A stretch of 21,282 nt of DNA, taken from positions 1 through 21,282 of IMG/VR virus record IMGVR_UViG_3300020457_000123; one strand, 5' to 3'. Below, piece after piece: positions 8,634 through 15,761 of the stretch. The stretch is from a virus. Each line of letters starts with the position of its first letter. The first letter of the stretch is position 1. Under the pieces are notes generated by a model. The model made no database searches, was not told the origin of the DNA, and saw only the letters and a program-made list of their open reading frames with translations. The position numbers and the translations under genes are program-made.

Positions 8634-9227
8634 ATGATGATAGATGAAGAATTGGCCTTGGCGTATTTTGGAGAGCCTCCATACTATAGATATATCCCAA
8701 GTGGCAAAGTTACGAAACTACCATTTAGTGTTCGTATGCCTGATGGTAGCGTTAGAACAGATCCGTTGCAGTGGTCGCAAGATCCTGAAGTTATGATTTA
8801 TGCTGGTTTTGAGCTAACAGAGATCACAGAACAAGATATAGAAAATGCTTTACCTAAATTATCTGAAGAAAAAGAAAGATCAATAAATCAGCTACATATA
8901 AATTGGGAAAATTATGTAAAATACAATGGCTTTGTTACTAGCGAAGGTTGGTCATTAGGAATTGACACCAATGATGTCTCTTTACTAACTGGAGCTTTCT
9001 TATTGCTAAAAGAAGGTAGTTCTCTAGGACTAGGCGATGCAACAACTATTGTAGATATGGATGGTGTTCAACACACGATTAATTTACAAGACATGACAAC
9101 ATTGATGTTACAGTATGGTCAGTTCAGGTCTTTAAAAAGCCAACAATATTCAGACAAGTTACAATCTATAAAGAACGCAACAACCATTCAAGAATTAAAT
9201 AATTTGGATCTTAATATAGGAGAATAA
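8634..9227 (+). CDS. Tail fibre assembly chaperone candidate (DUF4376-like)
   Basis: A 197-residue protein (196 if the ATG at 8637 is used), directly behind the giant fibre. The N-terminal part holds LPFSVRMPDGSVRTDPLQW, a pattern seen at the start of many phage tail-tip accessory proteins. The C-terminal part, about residues 80-197, resembles DUF4376: a helix, an F-V-T-x-E-G-W strand, G-I-D-T-N-D-V-x-L-L-T-G-A, then V-D-M-D-G-V-Q-H-T-I-N-L-Q-D-M and a closing helix. DUF4376 proteins commonly lie next to fibre genes and are taken to help fibre folding or attachment. Adjacency to a fibre that lacks a recognisable autochaperone fits this. The family assignment is from memory; a small structural part of the tail tip is the main alternative. 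Confidence 0.62.
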   Translation: MMIDEELALAYFGEPPYYRYIPSGKVTKLPFSVRMPDGSVRTDPLQWSQDPEVMIYAGFELTEITEQDIENALPKLSEEKERSINQLHINWENYVKYNGFVTSEGWSLGIDTNDVSLLTGAFLLLKEGSSLGLGDATTIVDMDGVQHTINLQDMTTLMLQYGQFRSLKSQQYSDKLQSIKNATTIQELNNLDLNIGE

Positions 9228-9229
9228 TA

Positions 9230-9604
9230 ATGACAGCGCCTAATTTAATTGCGCCAACTACAATTACAGGAAAGACAACATATATAAGTCTATCTGACAC
9301 CAGTGAAACTACACTATTAAGCAATGCAGCTTCTTCTGGAAAAGTTTTTAGAGTGCATTCTATTTATGCTGCAAATATAGATGGTTCTAGTGCAGTTAAT
9401 GTTACTTTAAAAATTAAGGATCAAGACGATGGTGCAGGCACTGGATATTCTTTGGCTTCAACGGTTAGTGTTCCTGCTGATGCTACTATTGTATTAGTCA
9501 ATAAAGAAGCTTCGTTATGGCTAGAAGAAGATAAAAGTTTAACAATTACTGCCAGTGCTGGTGGTGATTTAAATGTTGTTTGTTCTTATGAGGAAATTGC
9601 ATGA
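9230..9604 (+). CDS. Small beta-rich virion protein
   Basis: A 124-residue protein of alternating hydrophobic strands, without signal peptide or membrane segment. It opens with NLIAPTTITGKTT, continues through a V-F-R-V-H-S-I-Y-A-A-N-I-D-G-S strand pair, then V-P-A-D-A-T-I-V-L-V, L-W-L-E-E-D-K-S-L-T-I-T-A, and ends VVCSYEEIA. Small proteins with this plan occur among structural genes of marine phages, where they are probably decoration or tail-tip proteins. AGGAG at 9218-9222 lies 7 bases before the ATG. Its stop overlaps the next start as ATGA. The coding call is strong; the function is only inferred from neighbours and fold type. Confidence 0.82.
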   Translation: MTAPNLIAPTTITGKTTYISLSDTSETTLLSNAASSGKVFRVHSIYAANIDGSSAVNVTLKIKDQDDGAGTGYSLASTVSVPADATIVLVNKEASLWLEEDKSLTITASAGGDLNVVCSYEEIA

Positions 9605-10629
9605 GCATAATTCAACCAACTTTGTTAAGCCCTAGAGTCGCTGGTCACATTAGATCGGTTGGCCCTTATTCTAATTCTTATCGTGCTAGTGCGCCAATGT
9701 GGACTCATCAAGAAATTTACGATAGGAAAAATGAAAATAATGCTTGGCCTCTAGATTTTGTTTATGATGGTTTGATTACATATATGAATGCCAATGACGA
9801 TGAATCACTAATATCTTCAGCTACAACGGACAGTTTCGGGTTTGCTCAACCGGGGCTTGATCAACTAGGAGATGGCACAGCTACGGCGAATGGTGGATTT
9901 CCATTGACTGATTTTAAATCAATAGTTAGCCCAACTCACAACCAGCGAGCAAATCGTTTGTACATTTTTGGTGAAAGTGCTAACAGTGCCTCTGTAACAG
10001 TAAATACTGACAGTGGTGCAAATAACGGTAAATCTTTGTATATTAATGGCAACGGTAATTATTGTGCTGGTTTAGCACCAACCTATCATGATAGTGTTTC
10101 CTTTCCGACAGCTGCTGATCAGATTAAAAATGTTACGCTTACAGGATTCGTTAAAGCTTATCTAAATGAAGGTGGCGTATTTTTAAAATTAGGTTGGTTT
10201 GGTTGGCCCTCCCATCCTTCCAGACCAGATGGTAATCCAGATGGATTTGCTGTTGGTATAGGTAGTGGTAGCAATACTACTAATGTTTTTGCTAGTAATG
10301 GTAATCGTGTTGTTGCTAGATACTGTGGTGTTACTGGTGGTAATTTAAATACTTCTACCAACTGGGATTCTGGGTGGCAAATGGCTACAATAACTTTAGA
10401 TTCAAGCAGCACTGCTAGAATTTACAAAAATACTACATTAGTAGGCACTCTTTCTGGCAAAACCCCAGTAGCTCCATCTTTCTGGGCTTATGTTGGTAGA
10501 AATGCTGGTGATGGAGAACAATGCGCTCAAGTGAATATCGGTACATTTTTATGTTACAATAGGGCTTTATCTTCAGACGAAATAACACAAAATTATAACG
10601 CCTTTAAAGGTTTTTATGGCTTAAGTTAA
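9601..10629 (+). CDS. LamG/concanavalin-like lectin-fold virion protein
   Basis: A 342-residue protein, probably surface-exposed and carbohydrate-binding. The C-terminal two thirds, about residues 110-342, look like a LamG-type jelly roll: G-K-S-L-Y-I-N-G-N-G-N-Y early, then W-Q-M-A-T-I-T-L-D-S, A-R-I-Y-K-N-T-T-L-V-G-T-L-S-G, and the characteristic ending IGTFLCYNRALSSDEITQNY followed by a short NAFKGFYGL tail. The N-terminal about 100 residues (NLIT-type strands, Y-D-G-L-I-T-Y-M-N-A) may be a virion anchor or the first strands of the fold. GAGGA at 9590-9594 and the ATGA overlap suggest translational coupling to the gene before. LamG folds in phages often serve as host-surface binding modules; the ligand here is unknown. 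Confidence 0.8.
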   Translation: MSIIQPTLLSPRVAGHIRSVGPYSNSYRASAPMWTHQEIYDRKNENNAWPLDFVYDGLITYMNANDDESLISSATTDSFGFAQPGLDQLGDGTATANGGFPLTDFKSIVSPTHNQRANRLYIFGESANSASVTVNTDSGANNGKSLYINGNGNYCAGLAPTYHDSVSFPTAADQIKNVTLTGFVKAYLNEGGVFLKLGWFGWPSHPSRPDGNPDGFAVGIGSGSNTTNVFASNGNRVVARYCGVTGGNLNTSTNWDSGWQMATITLDSSSTARIYKNTTLVGTLSGKTPVAPSFWAYVGRNAGDGEQCAQVNIGTFLCYNRALSSDEITQNYNAFKGFYGLS

Positions 10630-10734
10630 TTAAAAAAGGAAAAAATAGGCTTATATAAAAAATGCAAATACCATAGAGGAATTAAATAATTTATAATTAT
10701 CGTAAAATGTGTATAAAAAACCGGAGGTAAAAAA
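10630..10734. other. 105-base intergenic gap with possible weak promoter
   Basis: Very AT-rich, with no ORF longer than a few codons. TATAAAAA at 10654-10661 matches the T4-type late box at 7 of 8 positions, and TATAAT occurs at 10692-10697 without a recognisable -35 box. GGAGG at 10723-10727 is the ribosome binding site of the next gene, spaced 7 bases from its ATG. No clear terminator hairpin. In DNA this AT-rich such boxes arise by chance. Confidence 0.3.
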
Positions 10735-11061
10735 ATGGCTTTTGTAGAAGAAGCGCATGTAAATGATATAGGTACTACTTTTCGTGTGACAGTATTTGAC
10801 ACTACATCTACTGGATCACTAACAGTTGCTGATATCAGTACTGCTACAACAAAACAAATTATATTGCGTGACCCAAATGGCAACACGCTAACGAAAACCG
10901 CTGTTTTTACCACTGATGGTACAGACGGTCAAATAGAATATGTAAGCGTTGATGGAGACTTGGGTATTGCTGGCACTTGGGCAATTCAAGCTAATGTAGT
11001 TACCGCTTCAAGTAATCACAAAACTTCTGTGGGCAAATTTAGAGTTTTCGAGAACTTATAA
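10735..11061 (+). CDS. BppU-N/Ig-like small tail or baseplate protein
   Basis: A 108-residue protein that forms one domain. It reads D-I-G-T-T-F-R-V-T-V-F-D, then ADISTATTKQIILRDPNGNT, L-T-K-T-A-V-F, D-G-T-D-G-Q-I-E-Y, G-D-L-G-I-A-G-T-W-A-I-Q-A and ends F-R-V-F-E-N-L. This order of strands is typical of the Ig-like domain found at the N-terminus of lactococcal phage baseplate protein BppU and of stand-alone relatives in many phages. It has the strongest ribosome binding site of the window (GGAGG) and a leading gap, which suggests high expression. Role as a tail-tip or decoration protein is inferred. Confidence 0.72.
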   Translation: MAFVEEAHVNDIGTTFRVTVFDTTSTGSLTVADISTATTKQIILRDPNGNTLTKTAVFTTDGTDGQIEYVSVDGDLGIAGTWAIQANVVTASSNHKTSVGKFRVFENL

Positions 11062-11072
11062 AGGTTATTATT

Positions 11073-11579
11073 ATGGCACAGCAATGGAAAGTAGACTTAG
11101 TATTAATGCTTAGATCCATCATAGGTGACTTAGATGCATCTAAATTTACTGACGAAAGAATAAAACAAATTCTTGTCGTTGGTGCTTATAATGTTTTAGG
11201 TGACGCTGATTTTTCTGAAGATTATGTCGTTGATGTTGGCACAGTTTCTATTACACCAGATCCGATATCAAAAAATGATGTAGATTTTTCCACATTAACT
11301 GTTTATAAATCTGCATGTATTCTTTTAGGTAGTGAGGTAAAAACTGAAGCTGCTAATTCCATCTCTATTAAAGATGGCCCATCGGCTATTGATCTAAGAG
11401 GGGTAACGCAAAGCCTAACAGTTTTATATAATGACTTATGCAAAAAATATGATGAGCTTTTGAAGACTTATCAGTATAACAATACACTAGTTGGTCAGGC
11501 TATTCTTGGCCCCTATAGTCCCGGTAGCATGATACTAGGCGCAAATCAATTCGATTATCGTGGAAACGTATTTAGATAG
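11073..11579 (+). CDS. Virion protein, possible head-tail adaptor
   Basis: A 168-residue protein with a helical N-terminus (residues about 5-40, including DLVLMLRSIIGDLDASKFTD), a central strand region with SITPDP, a helix around TLTVYKSACILLGSE, then S-I-S-I-K-D-G-P-S-A-I-D-L-R-G and another helix ending in a tyrosine-rich tail. Helical proteins of this size and plan often act as connector or adaptor proteins below the portal, but no decisive motif was seen. Only a weak AAGGT lies upstream of the ATG. The coding call is firm because the frame is long, with good codon flow and tight spacing to both neighbours. Confidence 0.6.
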   Translation: MAQQWKVDLVLMLRSIIGDLDASKFTDERIKQILVVGAYNVLGDADFSEDYVVDVGTVSITPDPISKNDVDFSTLTVYKSACILLGSEVKTEAANSISIKDGPSAIDLRGVTQSLTVLYNDLCKKYDELLKTYQYNNTLVGQAILGPYSPGSMILGANQFDYRGNVFR

Positions 11580-11592
11580 GAGATAAAATCAA

Positions 11593-12114
11593 ATGGCAAT
11601 TTCACAAAAAATTATTTCTGGTAATGCACAACCGGCGGGTGGTAATGGCATTGTCAGTGTTGGTGGGGCTAGAGGGTTGGGCAATTCTGGCACTTTATTG
11701 ACAGAAGTATCTAGCACAAATATAGTCTCTCCATTCCCACCACTTAACGCAAGTCAGTTAGATGACTCTGTGGCTGTAAACAATAATGACCTTAATTATC
11801 GTTACAATGCTGATCAAGTCTATACGGCAAATCTGGGTATTTCTGGCAATGGTACGCAATCTGTTATTGATGCCGTAGCTGGTCATTCTATTGATGTTGT
11901 AAGTTATGCCCTCATTGCAAGTGCGGCTACTACATTTCAATGGCTTTCCGATAGCACCCCAATTTCAAGCGGTATGGCTATAGCGGCTAATGGCGGCGCA
12001 GCATTAAGCGCAACCGAAGATGGGCCTCTGCTTTCAACTAATCAGGGCGAAGCTCTTAAGATTTCAAGCACGGCTGGAACTGTTGGTGGACACATATCTT
12101 ACAAGGTGGTATAA
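11593..12114 (+). CDS. Beta-rich virion protein of unknown role
   Basis: A 173-residue protein. The first 80 residues are Gly/Ser/Asn-rich with PFPPLNASQLDDSVAVNNND, and look like a flexible arm. The C-terminal about 90 residues form a compact beta pattern: VIDAVAGHSIDVVSYALIAS, T-F-Q-W-L-S-D-S, A-I-A-A-N-G-G, then Q-G-E-A-L-K-I-S-S-T-A-G-T-V-G-G-H-I-S-Y-K-V-V. That C-terminal plan resembles small decoration-type phage proteins and is broadly similar in layout to the 124-residue protein at 9230, although sequence identity is low. AGGAG at 11578-11582 lies 10 bases before the ATG. The stop shares its last base with the next start. Confidence 0.7.
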   Translation: MAISQKIISGNAQPAGGNGIVSVGGARGLGNSGTLLTEVSSTNIVSPFPPLNASQLDDSVAVNNNDLNYRYNADQVYTANLGISGNGTQSVIDAVAGHSIDVVSYALIASAATTFQWLSDSTPISSGMAIAANGGAALSATEDGPLLSTNQGEALKISSTAGTVGGHISYKVV

Positions 12115-12533
12115 TGACTTCTTATGCTGGTGGCGGCGCTTCTGCCGTAGGCTTACTAGGTATCGGGGGAGGTTTAGCTTCTTTTGGAGCTAATAAGCCA
12201 CAGGATTACTATACAGAACCGCCAGCTGGAGAAGACTTCATGGTTTCACACGCTGGCTTTTCTGATGTGAATGGCTGTTATAAAAAACAAACAGGTAGCA
12301 GTCAATACAACTTATATAAAAATGGTAAATATTTTTTATGGCGTGGATCATCTTATGTTGGCGGCTGGGGCATGGTAAATATTGGATGGTTTATATCCAC
12401 TAGTATAGGTGGTGGAAAAATAGCATATTATGTGTCATCGTTATCATCTGTACCACCTTTAGATGGCTGGAAATGTACATCTAAGTGTATTGGTGTTAAA
12501 CCTGTGCCTGTTTTAAGTGTGTCTTCGTGTTAA
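12114..12533 (+). CDS. Small Gly-rich virion-associated protein
   Basis: A 139-residue protein that starts in a TAATG overlap, so it is probably translated by coupling; AAGGTGG lies just before the start. Residues about 5-25 are Gly/Ala/Leu-rich and hydrophobic. Residues about 42-139 resemble a small phage domain seen in fibre-accessory proteins: V-S-x-A-G-F-S-D-V-N-G-C-Y, then an aromatic strand N-L-Y-K-N-G-K-Y-F-L-W-R, W-F-I, A-Y-Y-V-S-S, P-L-D-G-W and V-P-V-L-S. Four cysteines (one in the VNGCY segment, two in K-C-T-S-K-C, one at the C-terminus) are unusual for a cytoplasm-assembled virion protein. No name can be given; location among structural genes is the main clue. Confidence 0.6.
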   Translation: MTSYAGGGASAVGLLGIGGGLASFGANKPQDYYTEPPAGEDFMVSHAGFSDVNGCYKKQTGSSQYNLYKNGKYFLWRGSSYVGGWGMVNIGWFISTSIGGGKIAYYVSSLSSVPPLDGWKCTSKCIGVKPVPVLSVSSC

Positions 12534-12553
12534 TATAAAAAATAGGAGTAAAT

Positions 12554-13060
12554 ATGGCTATCAATATACCCAGCACGGTATTCGATACGTATAATGAGGC
12601 GGTTCTTTTGTTTACAAGAACCGCTACTCTTGTATATCCAGAAAAAAGGGAAGACTGCCCGAATTGTCGTTTAGACACCTTGGGTACTAGGGGTAAATCT
12701 ATCAGCGTGTTTGTTCCCGGTGGCCCATATCCTTTTGAACGAGGTATGCCGTGTCCGTACTGCAATGGTAAAGGTTTTAAGGGTGTAGAGACAAGTGAAG
12801 ACATCACTTTAAGAATATATTGGAATAGAAAGTTTTGGATTGATGTGGGCATACCTATTGATATTCCAGATGGGTCAATTCAAACAATATCATATTTAAC
12901 CGATCTTCCAAAAATAGAAAAATGTAAATACCTGATACCTAATTATGACGGTATTGAAAAGTACGACAAATCAAAATATCAGAGGAGTGGGCCTTCTTAT
13001 CCGCAGGGTTTTAAGCAGAATGATACTAAGTATGTAGTAACTTTTTGGAATAGAGTATAA
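12554..13060 (+). CDS. CxxC-type putative zinc-binding virion protein
   Basis: A 168-residue protein with two CxxC pairs: C35-P-N-C38 and C67-P-Y-C70, the second followed by N-G-K-G-F as in DnaJ-type zinc ribbons. Between the pairs is V-P-G-G-P-Y-P-F. The rest is beta-rich (LRIYWNRKFWIDVGIPIDIP). The four cysteines could hold one zinc ion. Similar CPNC/CPYCxGxG proteins appear among neck or connector genes of large phages, as I recall, with no proven function. AGGAG at 12544-12548 lies 5 bases before the ATG. It starts a run of three genes joined by TAATG overlaps (13060 and 13674), which suggests one coordinated connector module. Confidence 0.72.
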   Translation: MAINIPSTVFDTYNEAVLLFTRTATLVYPEKREDCPNCRLDTLGTRGKSISVFVPGGPYPFERGMPCPYCNGKGFKGVETSEDITLRIYWNRKFWIDVGIPIDIPDGSIQTISYLTDLPKIEKCKYLIPNYDGIEKYDKSKYQRSGPSYPQGFKQNDTKYVVTFWNRV

Positions 13061-13674
13061 TGTTAAGTATAAAATTACTAGAATCAGATAATATCATTAC
13101 TAAAAAGATACATTCAGCATATGCTAAAATGTTGGATCAGCATCTTTCTAGGGCTTCTGGCAAAGTTGTTTCTGCGCTTAGACCGATAATATCTTCTGCT
13201 ATAAGTTCTAGTCCAGAAATGCAATCTGTTTCTGGTGGCATTTTAAAAGCTGATTTTGGTTTAACTTTAGATCCGGTTCCCAATATAGCGGCTGCTGTAG
13301 CAGATACCATAAATTTACAATACAACAAAATTAGATCTGATGGCAGGAAGTTTACTGGTGGTTTCATTCTAACTATACAACCTAACGATTATGCAAATGT
13401 TTTAGGTCTTTCTGTTGCAACACAAGCAATACAAGGCGGTTCTTTGCCTTGGTTAAGTTGGCTACTCACACTTGGCGATGCGGTTATTATAGCCAACTAT
13501 ACGGTTGAATATGGGCCGTATGGTAGAACTGGTAGAGCCAAAATGACCGAAACAGGCAGACCGTTTAAAGTCAATAGTGCTTTTTCTGGTGACGCTAACG
13601 ATAATTTTATAACTAGAGCAATGCAGGCTAATAAAAATACAATAATTAATACTATAGTAAGGACATTAGAGTAA
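13060..13674 (+). CDS. Tail-completion or neck-like virion protein
   Basis: A 204-residue protein starting in a TAATG overlap. The N-terminal half is helical (residues about 10-60) and reads like gp10-type tail-completion proteins, with S-G-G-I-L-K-A-D-F-G-L. The C-terminal half holds F-I-L-T-I-Q-P-N-D-Y, then the distinctive LPWLSWLLTLGDAVIIANY, E-Y-G-P-Y-G-R-T-G-R-A-K-M and NDNFITRAM. Proteins with an LPWLxWLL-x-x-GD core recur between connector and tail genes in other phages; the exact job is not known to me. Context between the zinc protein and the 319-residue neck candidate supports a head-tail joining role. Confidence 0.62.
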   Translation: MLSIKLLESDNIITKKIHSAYAKMLDQHLSRASGKVVSALRPIISSAISSSPEMQSVSGGILKADFGLTLDPVPNIAAAVADTINLQYNKIRSDGRKFTGGFILTIQPNDYANVLGLSVATQAIQGGSLPWLSWLLTLGDAVIIANYTVEYGPYGRTGRAKMTETGRPFKVNSAFSGDANDNFITRAMQANKNTIINTIVRTLE

Positions 13675-14633
13675 TGGCTGGTGGCCCACATACAAGATTA
13701 GCTAATCTAAATAATGCGCAAGATTCGACACTATCGAATATCTTGTTGGATAATCTTATATATTTTTACGATTGGGGTCTTCTTGATCGAGGATCATTTT
13801 ATAATATAAAGATTCCTCAGTCTGGTATTTATGGTGGAGACAGACATAAGCTAAGAGTTGCTGACGATCCTAACTATGCCTCTGGTCAGGTGTGGGAGGG
13901 TTATAGGAAAAATTGGGTCTGGGAAACTGGTGTATCTGCCACAACTCAACAGCCTATAGAAATTTCTGGCGTATTTGTTGATGGGACTTTTAGGGCGACA
14001 GGGAATGTTCAAGAACCTTATTATATTGATTATCAAAATGGTAGAGTCGTTTTTGATTCTGCTGTAGACACATCTAAAACTGTACAATTAGAGTTTAGCC
14101 ATAAGTGGGTTGATGTAATACCAGCTGAAGGCGTTCCTTTCTTCAGAGAAATCCAACAGGGTTCTTTTAGAACTGATGAGGGTTTTCAGGTTAGTAATTC
14201 TGGAGGCTGGGCGCAAATGGGCGAAACTAGAGTTCAGCTTCCAGCGGTGGCTGTAGAAGTTAATCCACCAAAATCTCTAGAGGGTTTTCAGCTTGGTGGT
14301 GGTCAGTGGGTTAATAATGATATTATTTTTTATGTTATGTCTGAAAATCACTGGGAATGCTCAAATCTTTTAGACACAATATTATATCAAAATGAGCGTA
14401 CCATACATCTATTTAATCCAACCGCTATTGCGATATCTGGTGTTTTCCCCTATAATTATCGTGGCGAATTAAATGAGAACGCCCTACCAAGCGGAATGTA
14501 CCCAAATCTAATTGATGATTTCCCCTTTAGTAAATGCTGGATTAATAGCTCTAGGGGCAATGAAATAAGCCAATTATCTCCAGATTTATATATTGGCACA
14601 GCTAGATGCACCACCCAAGTTAAAGCCATATAA
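13674..14633 (+). CDS. Neck or tail-terminator candidate virion protein
   Basis: A 319-residue protein starting in a TAATG overlap with the previous gene. It has a helical start, then YFYDWGLLDRGSFYNIKIP, S-G-I-Y-G-G, G-Q-V-W-E-G-Y-R-K-N-W-V-W-E-T-G, P-I-E-I-S-G-V-F-V, YYIDYQNGRVVFDSAV, a central QLPAVAVEV strand, and a helix SNLLDTILYQNERTIHLF. The C-terminus (LYIGTARCTTQVKAI) is a strand pair. This motif order is shared with conserved structural proteins just upstream of tail-tube genes in large phages, as I recall. Terminator or connector roles fit that position, but no motif proves one. It ends the coupled connector block; a 61-base gap follows. Confidence 0.62.
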   Translation: MAGGPHTRLANLNNAQDSTLSNILLDNLIYFYDWGLLDRGSFYNIKIPQSGIYGGDRHKLRVADDPNYASGQVWEGYRKNWVWETGVSATTQQPIEISGVFVDGTFRATGNVQEPYYIDYQNGRVVFDSAVDTSKTVQLEFSHKWVDVIPAEGVPFFREIQQGSFRTDEGFQVSNSGGWAQMGETRVQLPAVAVEVNPPKSLEGFQLGGGQWVNNDIIFYVMSENHWECSNLLDTILYQNERTIHLFNPTAIAISGVFPYNYRGELNENALPSGMYPNLIDDFPFSKCWINSSRGNEISQLSPDLYIGTARCTTQVKAI

Positions 14634-14648
14634 TTTCATTTCTGTGTA

Positions 14649-14656
14649 TATAAATA
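14649..14656 (+). promoter_or_regulatory. TATAAATA box, T4-type late promoter candidate
   Basis: Exact TATAAATA lies in the only sizeable gap between the connector block and the tail tube gene. Transcription would start about 12 bases downstream, leaving a leader of roughly 30 bases with AGGAG at 14683-14687 and the ATG at 14695. TATAAATA is the established late promoter of T4-like phages, read with a phage sigma factor. The box also occurs once inside the fibre gene (2801-2808), and one or two chance copies are expected in 21 kb of this composition, so position is the main support. Confidence 0.42.
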
Positions 14657-14694
14657 TGCCTTTACCAGAGGACTAGTTATATAGGAGAAATATA

Positions 14695-15738
14695 ATGGCT
14701 CGAAACCAACGTATATTTTACGCCTGCCAAGCTGTAGCTATCGTTAGAACCGGAGATACGAGTATCGACGCGGCTAAACAGATAGTTAAGGGTTTGCAGA
14801 GTGTTGGAATGAGTTCTACATTTACTCTTGATCAGGTTTTTGAAATGGGCCAGATTGAGATTTATGAAAATGTGGAGCAGGTAGCAGACATCGAGGTGAC
14901 ACTAGAAAAAGTTATTGATGGTGAAGCCCTCATTTATACTCTTGCTACGATTGATAATGCTGGAACAGCTGCTAGTTGTAGAACTGACCTTGTTGCGGCA
15001 TCGAAAGAAAAGTGTGATGTCTATGTTGCTATTTATGATGATGGTCTTTCACACGCCACGGGTACTCCCAGAAATGTCTGCATGAATTCAGGTATGTACG
15101 TTAGTTCTGTAAGCTATAGTTACAGTGTTGATGGAAGTGCTACTGAGTCTGTTACACTTGCTGGTAATGATAGATTCTGGAATACTACAACAGCTGGCGT
15201 TATTGGCACAAGCCCAGCCACAAACTATGGCAGTCCATCAACAGGATTTAATGGAGCAGATAGCGCTGCTTCTGGTGTTGTTCGTAAGGTTAATGTTGAT
15301 CTTTCAGCATCAACTCTACCGGCTGTCGTTAAATCTCAGGGTGGGGATATTTCTACTGCTGATAATAATTTCCATGTTCAGAGTATTACTGTTAGTACTG
15401 ACTTTGGACAGGAAAACATTGAAGAACTCGGACGATTCGGGCCGTATGCTCGTTATGCAACGTTCCCAATCGAAGTTACTGCTGAGTTTGAAGTTATTGC
15501 TACATCCGGTGACTTGATTGACGTTTCTGGAACAGCTCCTAACCTTTCTGATAATGATATTGTTATTAAGGATACAGCTGGAACAGTTCTTAATCTGGGT
15601 TCTGGTGGAGCTGGTAAGAATAAACTTACTTCCGTTTCCTATTCTGGTGGTGATACCGGTGGTGGAAATGCTACTGTTACATATAGTTTTTCAAACTTTA
15701 ATGTTCTAACAGTACATGATAGCTTCGACTTAAGCTAG
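14695..15738 (+). CDS. Major tail tube protein (probable)
   Basis: A 347-residue protein. Early residues hold FEMGQIEIYENVEQVADIEV followed by T-L-E-K-V-I-D-G, typical of a tube-forming beta fold. The middle has SGMYVSSVSYSYSVDGSATE and S-V-T-L-A-G-N. The C-terminal half has I-T-V-S-T-D-F-G-Q-E-N-I-E-E-L-G-R, GPYARYATFPIEVTAEFEV and VSYSGGDTGGGNATVTYSFS. These patterns match a tail tube family of large metagenomic phages as I recall it. Strong AGGAG, its own leader and a possible late promoter fit a highly made protein, and it lies three genes ahead of the tape measure gene. No sheath gene is adjacent, so the tail may be non-contractile. A major decoration protein is the less likely alternative. 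Confidence 0.75.
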   Translation: MARNQRIFYACQAVAIVRTGDTSIDAAKQIVKGLQSVGMSSTFTLDQVFEMGQIEIYENVEQVADIEVTLEKVIDGEALIYTLATIDNAGTAASCRTDLVAASKEKCDVYVAIYDDGLSHATGTPRNVCMNSGMYVSSVSYSYSVDGSATESVTLAGNDRFWNTTTAGVIGTSPATNYGSPSTGFNGADSAASGVVRKVNVDLSASTLPAVVKSQGGDISTADNNFHVQSITVSTDFGQENIEELGRFGPYARYATFPIEVTAEFEVIATSGDLIDVSGTAPNLSDNDIVIKDTAGTVLNLGSGGAGKNKLTSVSYSGGDTGGGNATVTYSFSNFNVLTVHDSFDLS

Positions 15739-15761
15739 GTTATAGTCATTTAGGATTTTGG

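Noticed and set aside
10626-10913. Minus-strand frame crossing the 10630-10734 gap
   Set aside because: It overlaps most of the BppU-like gene, whose own frame and ribosome binding site are strong.
9601-12533. Diversity-generating retroelement with a variable region in the lectin-fold or accessory proteins
   Set aside because: No reverse transcriptase and no template/variable repeat pair with adenine-specific differences was found in the window.
15125-15709. Two plus-strand frames inside the tail tube gene
   Set aside because: They are out of frame with the tube protein, have Leu/Ile-rich low-complexity products, and show no start signals.
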